This document shows positions 12,245 through 23,118 of a DNA stretch of 64,000 nucleotides, piece after piece. Each line of letters starts with the position of its first letter. The stretch's first letter is position 1. The stretch spans positions 54,687,150-54,751,149 of the forward strand of contig OY855903.1 in assembly GCA_963693305.1 (NCBI GenBank). The letters run 5' to 3'. Made by a program: the position numbers and the translations under genes. Source of the stretch: Meandrina meandrites. Taxonomy: Eukaryota; Cnidaria; Anthozoa; Scleractinia; Meandrinidae. The notes under the pieces are model-generated. The model saw only the letters and a list, made by a program, of their open reading frames with translations. It had not been told where the DNA came from and made no database searches.

Positions 12245-12460
12245 GATATCGGTGCGATGCTCTACCAACCGAGCTATGAAGCCACACACTGCGAGCGAGG
12301 TCAATTGTGAGTTCATATTTTCCCGTGAAAGGAGTGAAATGATGTAATGTATATGAAATGATTCATATATGAACTGCGGATATATATGAAGGTGATATGT
12401 GATCTTCGCAGTGAATTTCCAATTTTAAGCAATTGGAATAAGGAAGCCTGAAAAAAAAAA
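12091..12460 (+). mobile_element. tRNA-containing retroposed repeat with target duplication
   Basis: Bounded by AGCTAGTG direct repeats (12083-12090 and 12461-12468) and ending in an A run at the right. Inside, a 115-bp sequence is present twice in direct orientation (12090-12204 and 12341-12455, nearly identical), on either side of a tRNA-like segment lying on the opposite strand. The repeat body includes tatatgaaatgattcatata and the box cttcgcagtgaatttccaat. It is nested in the 10775-13238 element. Confidence 0.75.
12212..12286 (-). tRNA. tRNA-like segment of a SINE (probably not a functional tRNA)
   Basis: Minus strand begins GGCTTCATAGCTCGGTTGG, with a good A box (TAGCTCGGTTGGTAGAGCA) and a perfect B box (GGTTCGAATCC), and T and D arms that fold. 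The acceptor stem has a mismatch, the anticodon stem is weak, and the base before the candidate GAT anticodon is C instead of the invariant T. It sits inside a repeat copy, so I read it as a SINE head, not a working tRNA-Ile gene. Confidence 0.6.
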
Positions 12461-13238
12461 AGCTAGTGTGTTTAAATACAATATTTCTTAGATGCGTAAA
12501 TGAATATTTCGCCGGTTTCGTTGCGACTTACCTGTGCTTGGCTAAGTGAGTTCAGGCTTCACCTAACGCATATTTACTTAAACAACATTATTGTGAGCCT
12601 ATTCTAAGTTAGCTTGCACCACTTCCCAAATCACAAAATGCCACAATTCTTACACAAAAGCTTCCTTAAAATGACTTACATATAAACCGGCACCATCAAT
12701 TTGCAGAGTTTGTTCTGCCGCCGTGCGTGAGTTCATTTTGTTTACTGTGTTAAGCAGCGAGTTCACTTTGTTTTCTGTTTTTGCATTGAGTCTTGGTCTT
12801 GTAGTAATCAAAACAGGGGCAAGATTCTTTTTACATTGAATAACTCATAAAGGTCCTAGACGTGTATTAATTTAATAGTATACAGTAAACGTTGTAAACA
12901 GTTTTCTTATACAAAGATTTGTTTTGCGCCTACGTGTGTACGTGAGGAACCCAATAAAGTGCACTCGTAAATTTCCATGTTAGAACCTGTTACGGGCAAG
13001 AACATTCAGACGGGTTAACCGCAATATATTGACCTCGCTTTCGTCAACAAAACCATGAGAGGTTTTTAAGATATTAAGTTAAACCATGAGCGATTAAAAT
13101 TCATTTTATACCTATATGGGCCACCGTATAAAGCTTAGAAATATAGTGTGTACTTATTTAGCAACACTGTAATTAACTTGAGCCAAAAAAAAAATAAATG
13201 GGAGCTCCGCTTTTAGGCCTGCCTAAATCTATATATTA

Positions 13239-14837
13239 CAAAATAGATTTCTTTAACATGTAACTTAAAATACACGAATAAACTAGTCAGGGGACCAATA
13301 ACAAGAATCAACCAATCAGACTGCGTCTTTCCCCGTCCAATACTGTACTTATTTGACCGGGTGTCCCGAGTGATCCCGCGCTCGCTTTCGTGCATTGTAA
13401 TGGCTAAAAGTGAAAAAAAATTGACTCGTATGAAAACCCCTCTCGTACTTTTTATTCGTTTGTAAAACGACGTTAGGGAATTCTTTTCTGACCGAAATAC
13501 CTGGTAAGTCCTCCGTATGAACCCGGTTCTTTTTATCCTTTTCGCTTATATCTATAAAAAAGATTTTCAGCCGTGTAGTAAAACTCTTATTAACCCGGCT
13601 TGCACGGGACCTTATTGGGAGAATATGGCCCGTGGTCTTTTCCGTATCCTTTCCAGTTCAACGTTGCACTTTGCGCTTTAGATCATCCTGTACAGACCAC
13701 CCACACAGCAAGTAATCAACACAAGACAAGGTCGATTGGTTGCTGTTTCTTTCTCCTAGATTATATTCATTGCTTTCCCCATACAGCCCTTAAGATTTAT
13801 CTATTTGGCAGCAATGCTGAGTGAGCTTGGAATGCCTCTGGCTTTAGATGTTATCTTTGCTATCAAGTGCTGTTATTTCTCCCAAATAACATTTTGTTTA
13901 GTGTTTACAAACTGTAGTTTACGGTCTAAAACCAACGAATTGTTGTTGTGTAATTGATGTGAAAAAGGCTGTTTTGTGGTTTCGCCGAATGTGTTGTTTT
14001 GTAGTTTTGGTGGCTTTGTGGACCTTTACGAATACCTGATGCACTCTGTCACTCTCGTCAATAAATTAACAAATTCACCAGCCAGTTATTACTTCAGACT
14101 GTTGATATATTCGTACTTGTGCAAACGGTCTGCATTCCAAAGCTGTACGCTTTTAAGACTTTTATGTCTCTACGTCAGCCAAGCTTTTGTTAAGGAAACC
14201 AATATTTATTTTCCGCGTTTATGCTGATAATTACAATTAAAGGTTGAAAGATAGTTTAAGTAAAAGCAAACTCCAGCTTTTTTGTGGTTGGTAAGTCCAG
14301 AGAAAAGATTTCGATGTCAAAAAATACTGAAAATGCAATGCAATTTTTTTCGTCTAAGACGTAGCTTCTTGAACTTAAATCTTTTCCTTGGTCACAGGTC
14401 ATTAAATATTTTCCGCCTTTTAAGTACACAGCAATTACGTCGGCCACAGGTGAACAATGCATTGTTGCTAGAGTGATTTTTTCTTTACAATTTCTTTATC
14501 TTTACGTAATTGCTTATAAGCTAAGTGCCAGCTACGAGTCGAGTGAGAGTACGTAGCACAGCATCGATAGAGGAGCTAGAGAAAAGGTAAGTTTGTTACT
14601 GACCTAAATCGCAGTATATCCTTACTAAAATACCTTAGACACTGGGAAAAATTAAACAATTCAAACGGGCTCCTCAGTTATTTCTAAACAATGCAATTCT
14701 ACACAAAAGGTTTCGATTCCAAGATTATTCGGTACAATGAATAAGTACAATGTTCACTGATATCTTTAGTACTTAACATAATCTTTCTAGGTTTCACTTG
14801 TACACATGTACAGGTGAAAAAGGGTTAAGCCTAGTGC
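13239..14837. other. No gene recognised
   Basis: AT-rich with short open frames (60-83 codons) in overlapping frames. Nothing supportable. Confidence 0.35.
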
Positions 14838-14840
14838 CAA

Positions 14841-14952
14841 GTGGCCCATACTTGCTGCAGCTTATCCCGGGTTCTGTAGCATTATTCCATCGTATGGTTA
14901 CCACCCAGCATTATTTCGCCGGTACCCATTTATACGCCTGGGTGTATACAGC
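14841..14952 (-). mobile_element. SINE fragment (same family as 24268-24534)
   Basis: Shares cttatccc, gttaccacccagca and cgccggtacccatttatac with the fuller copy at 24268-24534, with a deletion in the middle. The tRNA-like head is missing. Confidence 0.65.
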
Positions 14953-15769
14953 TGCCCGTCCTTTTTAGAGCTCACAGTCATGTACAGTACTGTTGCACAG
15001 TTGGACCGAACCAAAACCAAACAGTTATTTTTCAAGCAAGCGGAAACAATTTATATTTGTTTGAAACGATGACAAGATCTTGACAACTTCGGAATCTTTA
15101 TGGAAATTTTACTCTGCCCTTGAATGCTTCTAATTTTTCCGCTTTCAGTATAGCACCACATTATGTCCAATGAAGATTATCGAATAGAGATCAAGAGCTA
15201 ATGTGATTTAGCACAGCTCATTTTATTAGTCCTTTGTAACTACTTAAACCTAAAACACGGGCTTACTTTGCTGATCTTTACAGACTCTTTTGCAGCTTAG
15301 AAAACATTAAGTACTCGTTATTTATTAATAAACGAATCATCTCTTTAAATCACAATAGCGCGCCACAATTTAATATTCAAAAGTTGGGGTTGGTGGCGCA
15401 GAACAGAGTTCTTTAGATGCTGAAAATATGCGGGCGCACAATATTAAGAAGCGCCATTCATAGCAAGATTATTTTGCTGCCAATCAGCAACAAAGGTAAA
15501 AAAAATTAAAAAAAACCAACAATAAGTTGGTTGTCGCCTCAATTTCTAATCGCTAAATTATTTGATCTCATGTTACACTCTTCAAACTGTTTTTGAATTC
15601 ATGTCCAAGGCGACGGCTTCACTGTCTACGGAAGACAGGTTCTATGCGCATGCTTTTCTGCAAGCTATGTGCTCATATTATCCAACCTTGTCCAAGTCAT
15701 TTTACGCTTTAGGCAACAACCCATTTTAGTTTACTTTTATAACTGGTAAAAAATGTTTTTCTTTTACAG
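14953..15769. other. 5' flank of gene A; probable 5' UTR intron
   Basis: No coding sequence seen. The last bases before the gene A start are a pyrimidine tract and an acceptor (tttttcttttacag) abutting the ATG, so an untranslated first exon probably lies somewhere here. Confidence 0.4.
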
Positions 15770-16799
15770 ATGAAATCTTCGATTTTCCTTTCCGTCTTGT
15801 GGTGTGTCGTGCAGTGGAGCACTGTTCATGCGTGCTGCAACTGTGACTCTGAGATCGTAAGTAACCTCCTCTATTTTCGCATTCGAAGGGGAGAAAAAAT
15901 AAAAGCATAAAAAGTCCCCTAACAGTTTATTGTCATTGCTTAAAATAAATTGTTCGGGCTTTTTTCACTTGTTAAAGAGCAATCCTCAGCAAGCACATGA
16001 TTACTTTCGACGCAACGGAAATAACATTAAATACAATACTTCTTTTTATCTTTCACTTTTTATACTACCTTTTTTATAGGTTCCCAGAAGCTGCAACAGT
16101 CTGGATCCCAAGTCAGTAAGTGGCGTGTATAAAATTCAACCACTTCCAAATACTGACCCCATTTTAGTGTACTGCGAGCTGGCTGATGGAGTCACTGAAG
16201 GGAATGGCGCCTTCACTTTCCTTCCCCGCAGTATCACAAGAAGATCAGATGCCCAGCAGATTGTGAATACACTATTTAGAGACAGGAAAAATGTCTTGCT
16301 TAAGTTGCAGAAGAAAGGCGACCGCAGTGAGCATTACACTCTGATCCAGCCCCATCCAGATTTTTCCAAGATTAATTTTGGCTTGTTGGTCAAAAGCTAC
16401 ACTGGTTACACTAGACCAAAGAACAACTTCATGAATGAATACATCTTTCTCGGCATCCTTCCAGCATCAGTTGCAAGACACAAAAATACTCAAGGCTTCA
16501 AATCCAACGGTGCGACCATCCAGTTTAAAAACTGTGACGCAAATCCCAACAGCTTGTTTGCCTTCCTGCCAAACCATAACCATCAACCCCCTAGTAACTA
16601 CCATCCAAACCTTGCTTACGAAGACCAGGGTGTCGCTGTTGCGTGGCGTCAAAAAGCCAAAGCCATCACGAGTCCTGATCGCATGATGCCAAACGAGTTC
16701 TTCTTCTTGACAGAGCTGCATTTTGGAGGTTGTGGCTGTTACACATCCAGCAACCGCTGGAAGGACGGCTTTCATGCCACTGCCATTGGAATTCGCTAA
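15770..16799 (+). CDS. Gene A: secreted protein, CCNC leader + PAN-family C-terminal module
   Basis: Two exons, 15770-15856 and 16080-16799 (gtaagt donor, tttttatag acceptor, phase 0), giving 268 residues. Exon 1 encodes exactly 29 codons: a signal peptide (MKSSIFLSVLWCVVQWSTVHA) ending at a CCNCDS motif. Exon 2 starts VPRSCNSLDPK and carries the shared module: SGVYKIQPLP, VYCEL, FTFLP, SDAQQIVNTLF, IQPHPDF, NCDANPNSLFAFLPN, FFFLTELHFGGCGCY, RWKDGFHATAIGIR. The module opening resembles fibrinogen-related domains, but the WT..QRR core of that family is absent, so function is unassigned. It is likely extracellular and disulphide-bonded (three leader plus five module cysteines). It is the only family member here on the plus strand. 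A polypyrimidine-AG abuts the ATG, so an untranslated first exon upstream is likely. Confidence 0.85.
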
Positions 16800-17042
16800 A
16801 AAATGTTTAGCTTACCATTCCCCGCTTGTTATTATAAGAAGTTTTAATAGTGAGGAGAGCAGCTCTCGCGTTGTGCATTCACTTAGTCGACGTGCCTTTT
16901 TCTAGTTTGAATTACCGTTTGTAAGACTGAATTGTAGCATTGCTTGCCTTAGAATGTCGACATTATACTGCTCTGGTTTGACTTTTTGGCAAGAAACGTC
17001 TTGTATAATCACCACCTTAACCATTCATTGGAGCGGGGAAAT

Positions 17043-17048
17043 AATAAA
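17043..17048 (+). promoter_or_regulatory. Polyadenylation signal for gene A
   Basis: AATAAA about 245 bases after the gene A stop, the first canonical signal downstream on that strand. Confidence 0.5.
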
Positions 17049-17311
17049 ATATGTTAAAAGATCTAGAAATCTCTATCTTCTGTCCTTTAAACGTTGTCAT
17101 ACACATGATACGAGAAGGGGGCCTATATAGGCAATAGAGCACAGGAAGAAAACAAAAAACAAGTGACTTAGAAGAATTCATAACTGATCTAAAAACAGGT
17201 GCAGTTAGCTTAAAATGTTGATTGACTTATAACATATTAATATATTGATTAATATTTTGTGACCCTTCTCAGACAAACAAATAGCGCGAACATCTTATAT
17301 AGCCAACTACC

Positions 17312-17315
17312 TTAA

Positions 17316-17390
<75 letters not shown>

Positions 17391-17391
17391 A
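17312..17391 (-). repeat. (AAAT)n microsatellite, probably a LINE tail
   Basis: About 19 uninterrupted AAAT units. On the minus strand it follows the LINE fragment at 17392-17850, as expected for a tetranucleotide 3' tail. Confidence 0.8.
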
Positions 17392-17850
17392 GTGCCTTTA
17401 TTGCAATTGATAAAATACATATCAATAGTTACAATAGTAAAAATATTAGAAAGAGCCGAATAAAGGAATAAGAATAAAAATTAAAATATTTACAATATGA
17501 TGACAATGATATAAGAACTATATAAAAACTAAGAATTAATTGCTAAATTATATCTAAAAGCTAACCTATTACTAAAACTATTCTTAAAGCGCTCAGTTTT
17601 TAGAAGAGGCAATACAATATCTGACCGTAATTGATGAGCAGAACAGTGCCGCTTTGGTAGTAAATTATACAGTGGGTGGTTATCGTCTGTTCTGATTTTT
17701 TCAAATAGTGTGCGGTCCGCTTTCTCAAGAAGGTCATGTATATTGATTAATTCAGAAATATATCGTCGCTTGTGGCATCTCTTGAGGAAACACTGTACTG
17801 CATTCAGGTCCGATGCACTTGCAAGTCCGATGCACTTAATTTGACGTTCA
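17392..17850 (-). mobile_element. LINE 3' end: C-terminus of reverse-transcriptase ORF + 3' UTR
   Basis: On the minus strand a continuous frame ends at TAG (17529-17531) and reads ...CFLKRCHKRRYISELINIHDL, DLLEKADRTLFEKI, NHPLYNLLPKRHCSAHQLRS, LKTERFKNSFSNRLAFRYNL. This is the typical tail of non-LTR ORF2 proteins (jockey/CR1-like in style). The catalytic part is gone, so it is a 5'-truncated copy. About 140 bases of 3' UTR lead into the tetranucleotide tail. Confidence 0.75.
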
Positions 17851-20800
17851 TAACTGTTAAGAGTCGATACAAGCGGCGCGACAGCAAAAGCGATACATTA
17901 AAATAGTTCCGAATGAACATTGATAGGCAAACAAATCAAAATGGATTTTGCGCGGGTTGATTTTTTAAAAAATAAACTAGCCTTTCTTTGAGCATAGTAA
18001 CAGAGAGTGAGCCTAAATTTCGGTTACCGTACTAATTACTAGTACTAGAATTTGTGCCGTACTAGAATTTGTGCCGAAATAGAATTTGTACTCCTATGGG
18101 TAAAATGACGTCCCATTGCAGTTACCCTTCGTTTTCTCATTTTCCTCGGTATATATTTAATACGCCTCGTATTTGTGTATTGCTTCTCGTTACTTTTTTG
18201 AATTAAACTAAAATTAATTTTCCTCTCTTTCGAACTTGAGAATCACTTGTAGTATGTCGTTTCCTCTACGGGGACGTTTATGGACGTTTATGAACAGATG
18301 TTTTTTTCTTAAAAATTGTGTAAGCACGTTCGTTAAGTATTATGTATTCAGCCTTGTTTACAGTCGTACGTCCCCAACGAGCTGGAATGTGACGTAACCC
18401 GTCAAGCTTGTCGGGAGAATTCGCGCACGGTTCCAAACCTCCTCCGCTCACTCGCGTAGCGCAAATTGGCCTGGGACGTGGCTGTTATGTACTAGGGCCG
18501 GACGGGACCGAAAGCCAAATATTTTCCCGTTCGGCTCGACGTAACATGCCATTTTGTCATATGACCACTAATTTTCTTTTTTATGTATACTTTTTTTCGT
18601 GGATGCAGACGCGGCAGCCCGTTTCGCGCGCATTTTGAAAAGTCAATGGTAGCCGGCACTTTTTTTGGGAAGCCAGTGAAGTGCATTTCAACTGTGAGGT
18701 GCGTGCAAAGTATTCAAACTTCGGTTAAAATTCTCAAAATTACAGCAAAATCTTCGGGTTTTAGCTTCATTCCAAGGAAATTTTAATCCGGCCAAATTCC
18801 TCCTTCATGACTGCAGTTAGTAGAAATTTCAAAGGCAACGTTTATGAAAGACTACAAGAAACAATTTGCACGACGTTTCGACTAGTCGTGCACGTCTCAG
18901 CGAAGGCTGAATTACACAACATAGCGGCGTTTCTTCTGAGCCGAATTTCGTACTTGGTTTGAACTAGACACTGAACGAGAGGATCGACTCATTTTCCACC
19001 AAGAAGGATTTTGGATGTTTAAAACATCTTGATCTACGAAACTGTTGTATGACTTGGAATAGGATCGTAAAGGCAGTTGAGAATTTTGCTTCGCTTCGTT
19101 TCCCGTCGGCTACAAATTGCTGAGGTTGTTTTCTTTAATACCATTGAGGATTCTAAACGTTTGCCGTTGTTGCTTAGTCCTCGAACTCGTTAGTTCCTCG
19201 ACGTTCTGTAGTACGGCTGTCTTCCAGATAGCGCATAAAATGCTTAGTGAGAACTAGTGGGACACTGTGTCAGATTAGTCGTGAACATATACATGCACTC
19301 GCATTTTCTTTGTTGTGATTTTAATATTACACAGCAGAATTTCAAACTCAACAAGAGAAATTTACTTGGCAATCGTCTTATTTAGGAACCAAGTAAGTAG
19401 CTTTTTAACGTTTTCTATTGTTGTTTTCCTGGAATAAATTGATGCACTTCTTCGTCACTTGCCGAAACTACATTGGTTTCTAGACAGTAAAGTTTATTAA
19501 CACGTCGGACATTCTTTGCTTTCGGAATAATCTTTTACTATACCGTCGCTCTTATAAATTCAAATGGTTTCAAATTCCATCTCGTGGCAGTCGCGGGTCC
19601 GTACGCTTTCTAGTGGGGCCGTAGGGCTTTTTCCGGCCCAGACTCAGTTTAGATCAAGGCCTACGGCCCTCATACGGGACCTTGTTTTCATATGCTTTTC
19701 CAACGAAATAACTCGCGGGTCCGTACGGATCGTATGAAAACGCATTTTACTGTATGGCTGAATCCACGAGCAGGCAAGATGAAGCGAATCCTGTGTTTTG
19801 ATTGGCTGTCCGAGCGAGGAACATGGACCTATCTTGCCCGCCCGGGTTTTCACGCGTCGGCCCCGCAAGAAAAAGTTCTCTTTTTCGCCATAAAATAAAT
19901 CCTGACCAAGCTTGTTCGGTCAAGATGGCTGAATATTGGCCTCATTCGTTTTTGTTTCGTTTCCTCTGAAAACGGTATTGTTTTGGATTCGATGTGAACT
20001 ATTTACCCAGTGGGTGTTATTATTCAATCAGAAGAACGCTCGTGAATACAATGTCAAGACGTTGTACTAAAAGCAAACAATCTCGTACAAACATGTTCTT
20101 CAAATATCATTAAGATAATCGTAAGCAAAACCAAAAATTATCGAAATTCATTAAAAATAAAAAAAAAAACATCTGACGACTGCAATGCTCTTAAGTGCGA
20201 TTAAAGCGAAGTTATCGCAAAAAAAATATAAAGTGGGCTATTTCCGTTTTAATTGTTAAGTAAACTTTCTAGCTCTATTCTGAGAAAGAAGAAACTTCCT
20301 ATCAAATAGACCGCTTGCAAGCCAAACAAAGACACGATGCCTTCGCGCGTGTCGTGTTTGCTGGCATGAAAAAGGGCAAGAGAAGGGCAAATTAGGAAGT
20401 TCCTTGTCACGAAACACTATTACTTTGCTGCATTTTTATTCGTCTCGGTCAATAAAAAACGTAAAAGGAACTTGGCCAATATCCAGCCGCCTTGACCTCA
20501 CGCTTTGTCACTAACCACATACAGCTATTTCCTGAAACGTTGTCGGAAAAAAGCACAAAACTGCACAAGCCAATCCGGAAAAGTAGTATGGGTGGATGTA
20601 TAGAGCTACTACACGTGGAGAATACTAATGAGATATAACAACAAAATAAGCGCGAATTTCAGGTTTTCTTTCTTTTCAGACATTTAGAAACAAGGTACGT
20701 TTAGCCCCTCTGAAGTTTAGAAGAATTTTCTTCACTCAAAGACATGCGACAGTAAAAGTAAAGCTACAGATGTAGGCCCTGAGAGGAAAAACAAATTTTC

Positions 20801-21185
20801 CACGTGCAAAAATACAGACTCCAGGCCAATATGCAAAATTCGAATGAATACCCAGACCACCTTTCGGTCTTGTCGCGTGCACTTTTATGCTTTTTTTTCC
20901 CGACAATCTTGAAATAGCTATATATATATATTTGATCATCCTACTATAATATTGTATTGGTCGTAAATCATTATATTTAATCCTATTTTCATCCCATGTT
21001 GATTGTAAAACCTTACGTCTGTTGATCCTAATTTTAGTAAACACTTATTTAGAAGAAATATTTGAACTTTTTAACTCTTTGTTCATTGTAGTTTTCCAAA
21101 AATGAGCAATTAAATAATGCAGATGTCTATTTTTGGTCGTTATCCTTAGAGATTGTCGCTGATCTCTCAAAAACCTAATTTGAAC
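17851..21185. other. No gene recognised; CpG-rich patches
   Basis: Two patches (about 18350-18560 and 19560-19880) are richer in CpG than the rest, but I cannot tie them to a transcript. A hammerhead-like motif in antisense orientation lies at 18850-18905. Poly(A)-type runs are scattered. Confidence 0.35.
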
Positions 21186-21275
21186 ATGTAAACAAACAAA
21201 GAAACAAACAAGCAAGCAAACAAACAAACAAACAAACAAATAAACAAACAAACAAATAAACAAACAGATAGGCAA
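21186..21275. repeat. (CAAA)n-type microsatellite
   Basis: About 90 bases of imperfect aaac/aaat/aagc tetramers. The minus-strand open frame over it (FVCLFVCLLV) is a repeat artefact. Confidence 0.85.
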
Positions 21276-23118
21276 ACATTCCTTTCCAGTGCGAGGGAAG
21301 TATTTTAATTTTTCGTTTGCAACATGCCGTACAGAAAGCTAAGTGTTTTTCGTTCTTCACTTCTATTTGTCTTACTTTCCTCTGTGGTTTTGTTGGCTTG
21401 TCATTTGCGCCAAGGAAAAAAATTGTTTATGACAGGGAAGAGTACGTGGGTACTTGACTTTAATGGGTGTATCTCTGGCCCATTTCATCCATCGTGCTAA
21501 CTTAAGCGTTCTTTGTGTAAATGTTTTCTACGGCTGTCCACGATAAACTTGTTCTGTGGTGAAAGTGGTACAAGGACTACAGTTCCCCGGCGCGCATTTT
21601 GAAAGATTTAGCAGTCAATGGTTTATATTTCCATTTGCAAAAGCTGCAACCACTCCATAACGTATTTTTGATAGAGAAAGTTTGATAGAGGCTGTTGCTT
21701 TCGACAGTTCATATATTCTTAAATGATTGACACCGTTGCATTGGCACGAAAGGTAGACGGAACAGATTGATTCTGAACTGCTTTATATCTCGTCAAGAGT
21801 ACTGACAAGTTATTTATGCCTCCTTATCCAGTTGCACTTATATGCGACTTAGTAAATAAACTCGAGTCATTTTTTTCTTCAACAGTCGAGCTTTGTTTTC
21901 AAAAATCGCGGTACGAAATGCAGACTAGCTAAGTATTGGGATAAAATTTGGCCATGCGAGATGGAAGATTTATTGACATCTCTTGATGCATCTCCAGTAT
22001 AGCAAGTACAATGTGGTATTCTATTGAAGTATTTTTTGCTTATTTGCAATCTTTTGTACAGTATTCTCCTCAGATACGTTTTTTTTTCTGTTTGGGACAT
22101 CGCTGCTTTTTTAACTCTCTGTTCGTAACTAACCTGATTAAACACATTGTTTGAACAACAATTAAACACGTAAACAAAACAATGTTTTTTTCCCCCAATT
22201 TTTGCCCATTTCTTCTCATCCCCCAAATAATCGAACCTTTTATAATTCTCTTAAGGGTTCGATGAAGTCAAGTCAACTGTATATGTAACTTTTTAGGACG
22301 TCGCATTCGACTATTCTTCTCGCAGAATTTAACTACTTGACATCACATTCCCGATATAAACTGGGTAATTTCTGGCATGTTTGCCCTCCTGAGAAGAGCG
22401 CTTTAAAACGGAAACAAGGTCTGTCCGAGCCATAGCAATAAGAAAAACAAAGTTGGAATATTTCGATCAGACTCTAATAACTAATGTAAATTTAATGATT
22501 TTAAATTGAAACGGAATACTCGCACAAAATCAGAAAGCTAACAATATCGTTTAATATCTATCCTCACACATTTATTTGTCATCTTTCACCATCTGTTTTG
22601 CTTCATCAAAAATACTAATATTTTATACAGGTAACCTTGTCAGTTACAAATTTCAAGCTTATCTACAGTACAATATGGAGGTTCATAACTAACGTTCATC
22701 GTGGTTACTATAGTAAATCATGGAGCACAAAGTGCAAATTTATTCGTAGTTTTGGAGAACAGGAAGTTTTAAGGATATCACACGTTGCTTTTTTTTATTC
22801 TAACATTGTTTACTTGCTGTTGTGGTTGTATCACAGCAATGCTTTGCAAAAGGCTGTCGGTGGATATCCTTAGTTTTGTTTAGGGATATAGCATCACGTG
22901 ATACGTTTTGATCAACCCTTGGATAAAATGAAAAAGGTGGCATCTCGCCGTTCAACTACATTTAATGCGCTGTGCTCGCGTAGCCAATCTCATAGTCCAA
23001 CAGCCGGCAATTGGATTAACTAAATGCACGAACGGCAAATAAAAGTGAAGTGATTTTACATTGAACGACAAGATGGTGTCATTTACTAGCAAGCTGTAAG
23101 GGGATGGTCAATAAACCC
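21276..23118. other. No gene recognised; 3' flank of gene B
   Basis: AT-rich, short open frames only. The 115-codon minus-strand frame at 21879-22226 shows no family features. Confidence 0.35.

Larger units (their letters stand above)
10775..13238 (+). mobile_element. Nonautonomous 2.1-kb repeat element (copy 1), with a nested insertion
   Basis: Starts TAGCGGAGCTCC and ends GGGAGCTCCGC followed by ttttaggcctgcctaaatc. The reverse complement of both ends, and of much interior (tagttagtggagttatctgtg; gaagttgtgtcggttttctg), recurs at 52623-54868. Without the nested 370-bp insertion (12091-12460) it is about 2.1 kb. No long open frame, so presumably mobilised in trans, if it is a DNA transposon. 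Confidence 0.68.

Noticed and set aside
12074..12316. 80-codon frame containing LVEHRTDIAEVTGSNPVE
   Set aside because: This is antisense-style translation of the tRNA-like SINE head, a frequent false gene.
21045..21360. Cys/Leu/Phe-rich repeat frames
   Set aside because: Arise from the CAAA microsatellite.
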